From assembly GCA_045600125.1 (NCBI GenBank), contig JAZRXH010000109.1, positions 3,703 through 67,702 on the forward strand: a stretch of DNA of 64,000 bases. The letters are read 5' to 3'. This document shows positions 26,610 through 35,528 of the stretch, piece by piece. The DNA comes from SIG622 sp045600125 (lineage in GTDB: Bacteria > Bacillota > Clostridia > Oscillospirales > CAG-382). Position 1 is the first letter of the stretch, and the number at the start of each line of letters is the position of its first letter. Made by a program: the position numbers and the translations under genes. The notes beneath the pieces were generated by a model. It made no database searches and was not told the origin of the DNA. It saw nothing but the letters and a program-made list of their open reading frames with translations.

Positions 26610-27491
26610 TCACAGAAGATTTGCCAGTACCCGCCGGAGCTTTCCCTTCGTTTCCGGGGTGCATTCGGTAAGGGGCAGCCGATATTCCTCCCGGCATATT
26701 CCCATAAGGCTTGCGGCGTATTTTACGGGAGCCGGGTTCACCTCCGAGAAGAGCGCCGAATATAGCCCCGCAAGGCGCAGAGTTCCCCTCAGAGCCCCCT
26801 CGGTATCGCCTGAAAAATACGCCGAGCAGACTCTCGATACCTCCCTTGGGAAAAGGTTGGACGCTACCGAAATAACGCCTTTTCCGCCGAGGGACAGGAT
26901 GGGCAGGGTGTCCGCATCGTTCCCCGAGTAGACAGCGAAGTCCTCTCCCGCACAGATCCTCGTGCCGAGCACCTTCTCCATACTGCCGCCCGACTCCTTT
27001 ACGCCCACGACACCCGGAAGAGCCGACAGTTCCCGGTAGAGCTCGGGCGTAAGCTCCACCCCCGTGCGGGACGGCACGTTGTAGACAAGGACCGGAAGGC
27101 CGCACGAAGCGGCGACCTCCTCAAAGTGGCGGACGATCCCGCTCTTTGTTCCCTTGTTATAATAGGGAGTTATGCAGAGGATGCCGTCGGCTCCGTTTGC
27201 GGCGGCGTTTTCCGCAAGGGCACAGACCTTGGCGGTACAGTTTCCTCCGGCGCCGGCGATGATCGGCACCCGCCCTCCGGCGGCAGAGACGGCGGTGCGG
27301 ATGAGCTCGTTCTGTTCGGTCTCGGACAGAGTCGGCACCTCTCCCGTGGTACCGCAGACCACCAGGGCGGAGATGCCGCCTTCTATCTGGATTCTGATGA
27401 GCTTTTCAAAGGCGGCAAGGTCGATTTTCCCGCCGTCAAAGGGGGTTATGAGCGCCGTAGCGGCGCCCGTAAAGAGGGGCTCTTGCTTCAA
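26610..27491 (-). CDS. dapA: 4-hydroxy-tetrahydrodipicolinate synthase
   Basis: 293 residues from a TTG at 27491, chosen because GGAAGGA lies about 11 bases upstream and the protein then begins KQEPLFTGAATALITPF, as the family does. The TIM-barrel features of DapA are complete: GTTGE in the substrate loop, the catalytic Tyr in YNVPSRTG and the Schiff-base Lys in GVKESGG. It condenses pyruvate with aspartate semialdehyde, the first committed step to lysine and diaminopimelate. No other dap gene is adjacent. It is divergent from prmA with a 460-bp gap; no lysine riboswitch was recognised there. Confidence 0.94.
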   Translation of the reverse strand: MKQEPLFTGAATALITPFDGGKIDLAAFEKLIRIQIEGGISALVVCGTTGEVPTLSETEQNELIRTAVSAAGGRVPIIAGAGGNCTAKVCALAENAAANGADGILCITPYYNKGTKSGIVRHFEEVAASCGLPVLVYNVPSRTGVELTPELYRELSALPGVVGVKESGGSMEKVLGTRICAGEDFAVYSGNDADTLPILSLGGKGVISVASNLFPREVSRVCSAYFSGDTEGALRGTLRLAGLYSALFSEVNPAPVKYAASLMGICREEYRLPLTECTPETKGKLRRVLANLL

Positions 27492-27954
27492 GATCTTTCT
27501 GTCCTTCCTTCGGCTTGCGAACAAGGCTTGCTTTTCAAATCAAACAGGTAAATAAATCATAAAAAATACAGTCGGTATTGCGTTGCCGCCCTGCGCATGC
27601 GTTTTTTCTCTCCGGTGCATACTATGCGGTACAGACTCTCTTCGTCCCCCTATGCGGAGACGCTTTTCCGCTTTTCCCGTCATTTTGACGAACCGGCTTT
27701 CGACTCTTTTACACACTACTCGGCATTTTGCGGAGCATTCCCCAAAGAAATCTTGCCCTGTTTGGACAATTTGACCTTTTCTATATGCTAAATGCATAAA
27801 TGACGGCAAAAAAATATATGTATTTTATATAAATAATTTGAAAAAGGGCTTGACAAGTGACGAAAAAGATTGTAAAATAGCAATGTTAAGTTATGAAAAT
27901 GTTTTTTCTGAAGTACCCTTCTGCTATTACGGATATTACGGACGGAAATGTGCT
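27492..27954. other. Divergent intergenic region between dapA and prmA
   Basis: About 460 bp. The right side holds the prmA promoter (27850-27878) inside an AT-rich stretch. The left 300 bp, which would be the dapA leader on the minus strand, was checked for lysine-riboswitch and T-box motifs; none was recognised. Short frames here look spurious. Confidence 0.6.
27850..27878 (+). promoter_or_regulatory. Sigma-A promoter of prmA-rsmE
   Basis: Perfect TTGACA at 27850-27855 and TAAAAT at 27873-27878 with 17-bp spacing; the leader is about 70 nt. Confidence 0.88.
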
Positions 27955-28947
27955 ATGTTTTGGACTGAAGCCACGGTATACACCACCAATGAAGGCATCG
28001 AGCCCGTTGCGGGCATCCTCCTCATGAACGACATCACCGGCTATTCGGTGCTGGACGCCAAGGATTTCAACGACTTCCTCGAAAAGCGGGAGATATACTG
28101 GGACTATATAGAGGACGAGCTTTTCGCTCTTCGGGAATGTGAAACGCAAGTGACCTTCTACCTCCCCGACAACAAGCAGGGACGGGAAAGACTTGCCGCC
28201 ATAAGGCAGGATCTCGAAAGGCTGAAGAGCGAGGACGCTGAGGCAAAATTCGGCAGACTCACGGTGGAGATCGGCAAGATCGCCGACGAGGACTGGGAAA
28301 ACAACTGGAAGCAGTATTTCAAGCCCTTCCCCGTCGGGAAGAATATCGTGATCAAGCCCACCTGGGAGCCCTTCGAGAAAAAGGAAGGACAGACGGTCCT
28401 CGAGATCGACCCCGCCTCCTCCTTCGGCTCAGGCTCACACATGACCACAAGGCTCTGCCTTGAAAGCATCGAGGCTCTGGTGGACGAAGGCCACAGCGCC
28501 GGAAAGCTCCTCGATATGGGCTGCGGCAGCGGCATTCTCGGCATCGGCGCTTATCTCCTTGCGGGAAGCGACGTGGTGGCGGTGGACATCGAGGAAAACT
28601 CGGTGCGTATCGCCAGGGAAAATGCGGAGATCAACAAGGTGCCGGAAACGAATTTCCACGCATACGTGGGAAACGTCCTCACCGACAAGGCGCTGTATGA
28701 CAGGGTTTGCGAAAACTCTTATGATATCATCGCCGCCAACATCGTGGCGGACATCATCAAAATGATGGCGCCCATGTTCGCAAAGGTTCTGAAGGAGGAC
28801 GGACGGCTCATCGCCTCCGGCATCATTTCGGAGCGTGCGGACGAGGTGGAAGCGGTGCTGAACCGGTACGGTCTTGTCCGGGAAAGCTTCCATGACAAGG
28901 AAGGCTGGGCGGCGATCGTACTGAAGAAAGACGGCGGTAAAGCGTAA
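27955..28947 (+). CDS. prmA: Ribosomal protein L11 methyltransferase
   Basis: 330 residues from the ATG at 27955, set by the family start (MFWTEATVYTTNEGIEPV); an upstream extension overlaps the promoter and is discarded. The PrmA features are GKNIVIKPTWEP, DPASSFGSGSHMTTRLCLE (the substrate-loop signature), LLDMGCGSGILGIGA (S-adenosylmethionine motif I) and AANIVADII. It trimethylates ribosomal protein L11. Its stop codon overlaps the start of rsmE (TAATG), so the two are translationally coupled. Confidence 0.93.
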   Translation: MFWTEATVYTTNEGIEPVAGILLMNDITGYSVLDAKDFNDFLEKREIYWDYIEDELFALRECETQVTFYLPDNKQGRERLAAIRQDLERLKSEDAEAKFGRLTVEIGKIADEDWENNWKQYFKPFPVGKNIVIKPTWEPFEKKEGQTVLEIDPASSFGSGSHMTTRLCLESIEALVDEGHSAGKLLDMGCGSGILGIGAYLLAGSDVVAVDIEENSVRIARENAEINKVPETNFHAYVGNVLTDKALYDRVCENSYDIIAANIVADIIKMMAPMFAKVLKEDGRLIASGIISERADEVEAVLNRYGLVRESFHDKEGWAAIVLKKDGGKA

Positions 28948-29708
28948 TGCCGAGATTCTTTCTGAAGGAGGCGCCGCAGGACGGCTGCCACACGCTCACC
29001 CTCACCGGTGACGATGCCCATCATATCGCCTATTCCCTTCGCATGAAGGTAGGAGACGGCCTTGTGGCGTCGGATTTTTTCGGGAACGAATACAAGTGTA
29101 AAATATCTGCCTTCACCAAAGACAGCGTGACGCTGGACGTCCTCGGCGTGTCGAGGTGCGAAAGTGAACCGAGGCTGAAGGTGCGTATCTTTCAGGCTCT
29201 GCCCAAAGGCGACAAGCTGGAAACGGTGGTGCAGAAGGCCACCGAGATCGGCGCTTCGGCATTCGTGCCGGTGCTGACGAGCCGCTGTATTTCCCGCCCC
29301 GACGAAAAGGGCGGTGCAAAAAAAGTGGAACGCTTATTGAGGATCGCAAAAGAAGCCGCAAAGCAGAGCGGCAGAGGGATCATCCCCACGGTATCCCCCA
29401 TCTGCTCCTTCGAGCAGGCGATCGAGGAAATGAAGAAAGACACCCTCTCGCTTATGTGCTATGAGTGCGAGGATAAAAGGTCGCTCCGCTCGGTGCTCGC
29501 CGAGAATGCGGGGAAACTCACGGGTGAGGGATCTGCTTCGGTGTCGGTGTTCATCGGTCCCGAGGGAGGCATTTCCGAGGCGGAAGCGGAAAAGGCAAGA
29601 GAAGCCGGCATTGTCACGGTGGGACTCGGGAAACGGATCCTCCGCACCGAGACCGCTCCGGTCTTTGCCGTGTCCGCTATCCTCTTCTTCTCGGGGGATA
29701 TGGAGTGA
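28947..29708 (+). CDS. rsmE: 16S rRNA (uracil1498-N3) methyltransferase
   Basis: 253 residues. It begins MPRFFLKEAP as RsmE does, then a PUA-like N-terminal domain, then a SPOUT methyltransferase domain: ALPKGDKLETVVQKATEIGASAFVPVLTSRC, FIGPEGGISEAE (the knot signature) and VGLGKRILRTETA. It methylates U1498 of 16S rRNA. The start codon overlaps the prmA stop, and the gene shares the prmA promoter; the membrane protein gene follows 105 bp later. Confidence 0.95.
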   Translation: MPRFFLKEAPQDGCHTLTLTGDDAHHIAYSLRMKVGDGLVASDFFGNEYKCKISAFTKDSVTLDVLGVSRCESEPRLKVRIFQALPKGDKLETVVQKATEIGASAFVPVLTSRCISRPDEKGGAKKVERLLRIAKEAAKQSGRGIIPTVSPICSFEQAIEEMKKDTLSLMCYECEDKRSLRSVLAENAGKLTGEGSASVSVFIGPEGGISEAEAEKAREAGIVTVGLGKRILRTETAPVFAVSAILFFSGDME

Positions 29709-29813
29709 CCCTTTCGGCAGGATCCGGGAATAAAGCAAAGCAAAACGAAAGAATATAATCCTGCGCCCGGAAGTAAACGGGTGCAAATCAAGGAAAGGTC
29801 AGGTCATAAGAAC

Positions 29814-30593
29814 ATGGCTCAGAAAGCAAAGAAGCTCAGCACAAAGGAAAAGCAGGACAAACAGCTTCGGGAGGACATATCGTCCTTTAAGTCCTCGGTG
29901 GCGTTCATTCTGTTCTGTATCGTCATCGTGTTTACCACAAGCGTTATCAGAGGTCAGCGGGGCGTAAACGTCAAGGCGGCGCTTCTTTGTCAGAAGTGGT
30001 ATTTCATTCTGCCCTTCGCCGTGCTTCTCGCACTCTGCGGCGTATGGCGGTACCTTTCCTTCAAGAAGAAGAAGGACGAGGGACTTTCCTATTTCAACTC
30101 CTACGACGCTCTCGGCATCGCTTTCTTCCTCTTCGGTTATGTCAATATCCTCGGCGGCCTTGCCTCCGGTACGATCACGGCTCTCATCGGTTACACCGTT
30201 CTCTTTGCGGTATGTACCTTCGTGAAACAGTTCTTCACCCGTGATTTCTTTGCGGCGTCCCTCGTCAATGCAGACATTGCGGCGCTCATCGGCATCGTCG
30301 GAAAGAAGTTCACCTTCTCCACCGGCTTCGGAAAAGCAATCGTCTTCATCCTGATGGCAGCCGCTGCCGCTCTTGCCGTGGTTTCCGCCGTAAAAGCCAT
30401 TCAGAATAAAAAGCTTATGAAAGATGAAGGTCTCACCTACCTTCCCGCCATTATTTCGGCAGTGATCGGGATCGTCCTCGTGCTGCTCGTGAAGCTCATC
30501 CCCGCCTTTACCGTGCTCCTTGCCGAAATCGTTCTGCTGGTGCAGTTCGTGGCGCTCGGCGTTGTTTACACGGTACGTATGCTGAACAGATAA
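29814..30593 (+). CDS. Integral membrane protein of unknown function
   Basis: 259 residues from the ATG at 29814, with AGGAAAGGT upstream. The N-terminus (1-30) is Lys/Gln-rich and cytosolic. About six hydrophobic helices follow: one near residues 35-55, a pair around 70-115, then a hairpin near 130-160, one after GFGKAIVFILMAAAAALA, and two at the C-terminus. No motif of a known transporter or enzyme was recognised. It is downstream of prmA-rsmE on the same strand and upstream of a PucR-like regulator. Confidence 0.7.
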   Translation: MAQKAKKLSTKEKQDKQLREDISSFKSSVAFILFCIVIVFTTSVIRGQRGVNVKAALLCQKWYFILPFAVLLALCGVWRYLSFKKKKDEGLSYFNSYDALGIAFFLFGYVNILGGLASGTITALIGYTVLFAVCTFVKQFFTRDFFAASLVNADIAALIGIVGKKFTFSTGFGKAIVFILMAAAAALAVVSAVKAIQNKKLMKDEGLTYLPAIISAVIGIVLVLLVKLIPAFTVLLAEIVLLVQFVALGVVYTVRMLNR

Positions 30594-30667
30594 AGTCCGT
30601 TCTTTGGGCTTCATAATTAGAAATACAGGTTTTATGCCGCAAAAGCGGCAAGTAGGGAGGGTCAAAA

Positions 30668-31753
30668 ATGTCGAACAGATTATTTCAGGGTATCATCCAT
30701 CAGATGAAGGACAACATCGACCGCATGATCGGTGTCATAGACGAAAACGGCGTGGTCGTTGCCTGCAGTGAGCTTGTGAAGATCGGTGAAGAGCGAAACG
30801 ACGTGGTAGAGGGCGTATCCTTCGCCGCCGACGATTTCGTATCCGGCGGTTTCACCTACAAGGCAATCGGTTCCCACTCCAAGATCGAATACATCATCAT
30901 GGTAGAGGGCGATGACAAGGCGGCTTCGGACATCGCTTCGGTGCTTTCGGTATCGCTTTCCAACATCAAGACGCTGTACGACGAAAAGTACGATAAGTCC
31001 AGCTTCATCAAGAACATAATCCTTGACAACATCCTTCCCAGCGACATTTACATAAAGGCTAAGGAGCTCCACTTCACCAACGACGTGTCCCGTGCCGTCT
31101 TCTTCGTCCGCTTCGCCGACAAGACGGACATCATGCCCTATGACATCCTGCAGAACATGTTCCCCGAAAAGAACAAGGACTTTGTCATCAACGTGGGCGA
31201 GACCGACATCGTTGTCGTCAAGGAGGTAAAGCCCAACTGCGATTCCAAGGAGCTGGAAAAGATTGCCTCCTCCATCGTGGACACCATCGGCAGTGACTTC
31301 TACGTAAAGGTCACCATCGGCATCGGCGCCGTAGCGGAGAACATCCGTGACCTCGCCCGCTCCTTCAAGGAGGCGCAGGTCGCCATCGAGGTCGGCAAGG
31401 TATTCGACACCGAAAAGAACATCATCAACTACGAAAACCTCGGCATCGGCAGACTTATCTATCAGCTCCCCACTACTCTTTGCGAAATGTTCCTGCAGGA
31501 GGTCTTCAAGAAGGGAAGCCTCGAAAGCCTCGACAGAGAAACACTGATGACCATTCAGTGCTTCTTCGAGAACAACCTGAACGTATCCGAGACCTCAAGA
31601 AAGCTGTTCGTACACAGAAACACCCTCGTGTACAGACTGGAAAAGATTCGCAAGCTCACCGGACTCGACCTTCGTGAATTCGAGCACGCCATCACCTTCA
31701 AGGTAGCGCTCATGGTCAAGAAGTACCTCGTTTCGAAGCCCGTCAAGTACTGA
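30668..31753 (+). CDS. PucR/CdaR-like helix-turn-helix transcriptional regulator
   Basis: 361 residues with a GGGAGGG site. The C-terminal 60 residues carry the PucR-type HTH: LNVSETSRKLFVHRNTLVYRLEKIRKLTGLDL. The centre has the GGDEF-like fold insert typical of CdaR proteins (IGIGAVAENIRDLARSFKEAQVAIEVGK). The N-terminus (about 1-125) resembles a small-molecule sensing domain, IGVIDENGVVVACSE, as in sugar diacid regulators. Family members activate catabolic genes on binding a metabolite; here the ligand and targets are unknown. It is followed by a terminator. Confidence 0.85.
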   Translation: MSNRLFQGIIHQMKDNIDRMIGVIDENGVVVACSELVKIGEERNDVVEGVSFAADDFVSGGFTYKAIGSHSKIEYIIMVEGDDKAASDIASVLSVSLSNIKTLYDEKYDKSSFIKNIILDNILPSDIYIKAKELHFTNDVSRAVFFVRFADKTDIMPYDILQNMFPEKNKDFVINVGETDIVVVKEVKPNCDSKELEKIASSIVDTIGSDFYVKVTIGIGAVAENIRDLARSFKEAQVAIEVGKVFDTEKNIINYENLGIGRLIYQLPTTLCEMFLQEVFKKGSLESLDRETLMTIQCFFENNLNVSETSRKLFVHRNTLVYRLEKIRKLTGLDLREFEHAITFKVALMVKKYLVSKPVKY

Positions 31754-31784
31754 TCTTTGCAAAACAAAAATAAACGCAGAACTG

Positions 31785-31817
31785 CGGCGTACGTCCTTCC
31801 CGGCGTGCGCCGTTTTT
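31785..31817 (+). terminator. Intrinsic terminator after the PucR-like regulator
   Basis: CGGCGTACG at 31785-31793 pairs with CGTGCGCCG at 31804-31812 (one wobble), followed by TTTTTC. Confidence 0.8.
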
Positions 31818-32019
31818 CTTCGTCCGTTTTCACAAGCCCGTCACAGAAGGCGGGGAAATTTTATTGAAATTCAACACTTAATTTACAAGTGTCGCTTTTA
31901 TATTTCACGTTTGCATGCTATACTGGTGTACAATAGTTTGATAGGATGCGGGTAGTGTCCGCAGATATCGGAAGAATGACAAAAACCGTAACAGGCAGAA
32001 TTGGAAAGGAGCCGGCAGA

Positions 32020-32955
32020 ATGATCCGATTCGAGAATGTAAATAAAACATACGATAAAGATAAATTTGTTCTGACAAACCTGAATCTCACCATTGATGAC
32101 GGGGAATTTGTATTTGTGATGGGCCGTTCCGGTGCCGGAAAAACCACCCTCACAAAGCTTCTTCTCCGCGAAGAAAAGGTAACATCCGGAAAGCTTTTCG
32201 TCGACAATTACCGACTCGACAAAATTCCCAGCCGCAAGGTTCCGTTCCTGCGGAGAAATATGGGCTTCGTCTTCCAGGATTTCCGCCTTTTCGACAACAA
32301 GACGGTATTCGAGAACGTGGCGTTCGCCATGGAGGTACTCGGTGAATCCAAAAGCGCCATTCGTGAAAAGGTGCCGATCGCACTCGGCATCGTGGGACTT
32401 CTCGGCAAAGAAAACTATATGCCGAAAAAACTGTCCGGCGGTGAAAAGCAGAGACTTTGCGTAGCGAGAGCCATCGTGAACAACCCCAGCGTCATCGTGG
32501 CAGACGAGCCTACGGGAAATCTGGATACGGCTCTTGCAATGGAAATCATGGATCTTCTCGTGCGCATTGCGGGCTTCGGAAAAACCGTTATCGTCGTGAC
32601 CCACGCCAGCGAGCTTGTGCGGAAGTACGATAAGAGGATCATCACCCTTGACAAGGGAAGGGTCGTCGGCGACACGAAATACAACCTCAGCCCCGATGAA
32701 CGTGCCCGTGAAAAAGACGAGGACGAGCGGGACGTGGACGGCGAAATAGAAAACAACGAGCTTCTCGGCGCAGCCTATGCCGAAGGGGAAGCAAAAGAAG
32801 ACGAAAACGCACCGGAGACCGGCGCCGAGCCGGAGACCGAGGGCGCTCCTGAAGAGAACGGCGAACCCGAAAAGGTAACGGCAAGCTACATCAGCTTTGA
32901 CAGCGACGCATCGGACGCTTCTGCAGGAAACAGCAAGGACGAAGAAGACGACTGA
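32020..32955 (+). CDS. ftsE: Cell division ATP-binding protein FtsE, with an acidic C-terminal extension
   Basis: 311 residues. The ABC ATPase core spans 1 to about 225: Walker A GRSGAGKT at 35-42, Q-loop at Gln86, signature LSGGEKQR from 138, Walker B VIVADEPT ending near 164 and the switch His in VTHAS. MIRFENVNKTY and the following core match FtsE closely. FtsE and FtsX form the membrane complex that activates peptidoglycan hydrolases at division. Typical FtsE proteins end near residue 230; here about 85 extra residues are strongly acidic and rich in Glu, Asp and Pro. The ftsX gene follows 109 bp later. Confidence 0.94.
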   Translation: MIRFENVNKTYDKDKFVLTNLNLTIDDGEFVFVMGRSGAGKTTLTKLLLREEKVTSGKLFVDNYRLDKIPSRKVPFLRRNMGFVFQDFRLFDNKTVFENVAFAMEVLGESKSAIREKVPIALGIVGLLGKENYMPKKLSGGEKQRLCVARAIVNNPSVIVADEPTGNLDTALAMEIMDLLVRIAGFGKTVIVVTHASELVRKYDKRIITLDKGRVVGDTKYNLSPDERAREKDEDERDVDGEIENNELLGAAYAEGEAKEDENAPETGAEPETEGAPEENGEPEKVTASYISFDSDASDASAGNSKDEEDD

Positions 32956-33064
32956 AGCGGCACGGAGCAGCGGGAAACGGGCAAACGGGCATCCGGCATC
33001 GGACATCCGAAAATCTGCCGAAGATGCACCGCAGCTCTCTTTTATCGGAAAGGAATATACGGAT

Positions 33065-34006
33065 ATGAAAAGATATAAATTCAGCACCTTTATGAGCGAG
33101 GCTCTTAAAGGCATCGTGAGAAACACCCTTTCGAGCACCGTGTCGATCATCAGCCTTGTGCTGGCGCTGGTGGTGCTCGGAAGCTTCTTCCTTCTCAAGG
33201 TGAACATCGAGAAGAATCTGGAATCTCTCGGTGACTTCCACAAGATCGTGGTGTACCTTGAGCTGGACGCAGACACCGAACAGACAGAGAACGTCCGCAC
33301 CAAGATCAAGGAAATCATGGGCGCCTCCGACGACCTTATCGAGTTCACCTCCAAGGAAGCGGCTCTGGAAACAGAAAAAGCAAAATACGGGGAGGAATAC
33401 GCTTATATATTCGATTCCTACAAGGACGGAGCCAATCCCCTTCCGGATTCCTTCACCGTCACCTATTCCCCCGAAGAGTCGGACATCGACTATCACATCC
33501 AGCTCATCTCGGGGCTCGAAAAGGTCGAGAACGTAACGAACCGGAAGGAGATCGCCGACAAGATCACGAACCTCAAGACGGTCATCGAACGGATCACCTC
33601 CGCCATGTTCATCCTGCTTTTCATCGTGTCGGTATTCGTGGTGGGAAATACGCTGAAGCTTACCCACGAGGCAAGAAAAAACGAGATCCGCATCATGAAG
33701 TACATCGGCGCCACCAACTTCTACATAGAATTTCCTTTTGTGATCGAGGGCTGCATCCTCGGTATCGTCAGCTCGCTCATCGCCTACGGAGGGATCCGGT
33801 ACGGTTACGAGCTGATCTGTGAGAACATCACGAAAAACTACGGCAGCGTCGTACAGCTCATCAGCATGAAGGATCCTGCCTTCCCCAATGTGCAGACGAT
33901 TTCGGGAATGAGCTACGGTCTGTTCTTCCTTCTTGCCTTCCTCGCCATCGGCATCCTCACCGGCTTCCTCGGTACGCTTGCCACAAAGCGGCATCTGAAG
34001 GCATAA
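33065..34006 (+). CDS. ftsX: Cell division permease-like protein FtsX
   Basis: 313 residues from the ATG at 33065, with GGAAAGGAA upstream. Topology matches FtsX: a cytosolic N-terminus, TM1 near residues 22-45 (SIISLVLALVVLGSFFLL), an extracellular loop of about 130 residues that contacts the hydrolase, then TM2 (SAMFILLFIVSVFVVG), TM3 (VIEGCILGIVSSLIAYGG) and TM4 (LFFLLAFLAIGILTGFLG). The coupling segment EARKNEIRIMKYIGATNFYI is conserved in FtsX. With FtsE it controls the next gene product, a PcsB-like protein. Confidence 0.94.
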   Translation: MKRYKFSTFMSEALKGIVRNTLSSTVSIISLVLALVVLGSFFLLKVNIEKNLESLGDFHKIVVYLELDADTEQTENVRTKIKEIMGASDDLIEFTSKEAALETEKAKYGEEYAYIFDSYKDGANPLPDSFTVTYSPEESDIDYHIQLISGLEKVENVTNRKEIADKITNLKTVIERITSAMFILLFIVSVFVVGNTLKLTHEARKNEIRIMKYIGATNFYIEFPFVIEGCILGIVSSLIAYGGIRYGYELICENITKNYGSVVQLISMKDPAFPNVQTISGMSYGLFFLLAFLAIGILTGFLGTLATKRHLKA

Positions 34007-34138
34007 AACAGTCGGAAAGTTACGGAAAAATACGGAAGTTCGGCATGGCAAAGCGGAGAATCCGCACAGGATCTTTCTGATCTCCGCTGAAAAAAGGACA
34101 TTTTTCAGATAAGGAACGACTATTTGAAAGGAGTCAAA

Positions 34139-35440
34139 ATGATCGGAAATAAAATAAGCCGCAGAAGGTTCTGTGCGTTTCTTCTGACGCTTCTTATGCT
34201 CTTTGGCCTTTCGGGGGCCTTCGGCAGGGATCTCTCGTCTCTGCCTCTCGGCACGGCGTCGGCGGCAGGGATCACCGAAAACAAAAAGAATCTGTCCTCT
34301 CTGCAGGATAAATACAACCGGGCGGTGGGAAACCGCAACGCCGTACAGACCAAGCTGAACGCCAAGCGGGGCGAGATCCGCACCAAGGAGCAGGAAAAGC
34401 GGGATCTCGATGAGGAGATCACGGTGCTTACCGAAGAGTTGATGGCGGCGGAGGCACTTCTGGAGGAATACGGCGTATACATCGACGAAAAGACACAGAG
34501 CCTCGAGGATCTCGAAACAAAGCACACGGAACAGCAGGCGATGCTGGGCGATATGCTGAAAATGAGCTACGAGTACGGCGAGACCTCCTATCTCGACATC
34601 ATTCTCGGAGCCGACAGCATTTCGGACTTCCTTCAGCGCCTTGATTTTCTGGCGTATCACATGAAATACTCCAGCACGCTTCTCCGGGAAATGGACAAGA
34701 CCGAAAAAGAACTCACCGAAGTAACGGCGAACCTCGAAAGTGCCCGGGCGGCGCTTACCGAGATCGCAGCAAGCAAGGAACAGCTGAAGGGTGAGCTGGA
34801 GATAAAGCTGGCAAGAGCCGAGGAGGTCCTTGCAGAGCTTCGTTCCGAAGAAGACGCTTACGAAAAAGAAGCGGCGCAGTACGAAAACGACCGCCTCGCC
34901 CTTGAAAGAGACATAAAGGCGCTGTCCGCCACCATAGCGGCGCAGGAAGCGGAAGAAAAGAGAAGACAGGAAGAGGAGAGGAAAAAGCAGCAGAACAACA
35001 GCTCCTCCGGCTCCTCCGGTTCCTCCAACGTTTCCAGAGGCGGAAAGTTGGGATGGCCGCTGAACGGCTACTCCCTTGCCAACAAGTCCAGCAACTACGG
35101 TTACCGTACCGACCCCATCACCGGTCGGAAGTCCGCCTTCCACAACGGCGTGGATATTGCCGTCCCCTACGGAACGAAGATCCTTGCGGCGGAAGCCGGA
35201 ACGGTGGTACGTTCCTCCTGGTACAGCACCTACGGCAACTGCGTCATCGTTGATCACGGCGGCGGTCTGATGACGCTGTACGCTCACTGCAGCGGCTACA
35301 ACTGCTCGGTAGGCGACAAGGTATCCAGAGGCGAATGCATCGCCTATGTTGGCTCCACCGGCAATTCCACCGGCAACCATCTGCATTTCGTGGTCTTTGT
35401 CAACGGCGTTACGACGAACCCCGTTCCCTACATAAGCTGA
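34139..35440 (+). CDS. PcsB/EnvC-like M23 peptidoglycan hydrolase with coiled coil
   Basis: 433 residues from the ATG at 34139 (AAAGGAG 6 bases upstream). A signal peptide covers about 1-40. A long coiled coil runs from about 45 to 265 in heptad-rich Lys/Glu/Leu sequence, as in PcsB, CwlO and EnvC. A Ser/Gly/Asn linker leads to a C-terminal LytM/M23 domain (last 130 residues or so) with Zn ligands in FHNGVDIAVPYG and the HLHFVVFVNG motif. In Firmicutes FtsEX controls such proteins through their coiled coil. The gene directly follows ftsEX, which supports that role. Confidence 0.93.
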   Translation: MIGNKISRRRFCAFLLTLLMLFGLSGAFGRDLSSLPLGTASAAGITENKKNLSSLQDKYNRAVGNRNAVQTKLNAKRGEIRTKEQEKRDLDEEITVLTEELMAAEALLEEYGVYIDEKTQSLEDLETKHTEQQAMLGDMLKMSYEYGETSYLDIILGADSISDFLQRLDFLAYHMKYSSTLLREMDKTEKELTEVTANLESARAALTEIAASKEQLKGELEIKLARAEEVLAELRSEEDAYEKEAAQYENDRLALERDIKALSATIAAQEAEEKRRQEEERKKQQNNSSSGSSGSSNVSRGGKLGWPLNGYSLANKSSNYGYRTDPITGRKSAFHNGVDIAVPYGTKILAAEAGTVVRSSWYSTYGNCVIVDHGGGLMTLYAHCSGYNCSVGDKVSRGECIAYVGSTGNSTGNHLHFVVFVNGVTTNPVPYIS

Positions 35441-35528
35441 CAAGGATAAGACGTCAAAAGATTTGCAGATGCAAAAAGTCCGGCGTTCCGCCAAGGGTTC
35501 CATATTTTCCGGAAAGGAATGATCAGAA

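Noticed and set aside
27540..27809. Short minus-strand frame between dapA and prmA
   Set aside because: No ribosome binding site, basic composition without pattern, and it lies in the expected leader of dapA.
27492..27850. Lysine riboswitch upstream of dapA
   Set aside because: No match to the conserved core on the minus strand; only a long leader.
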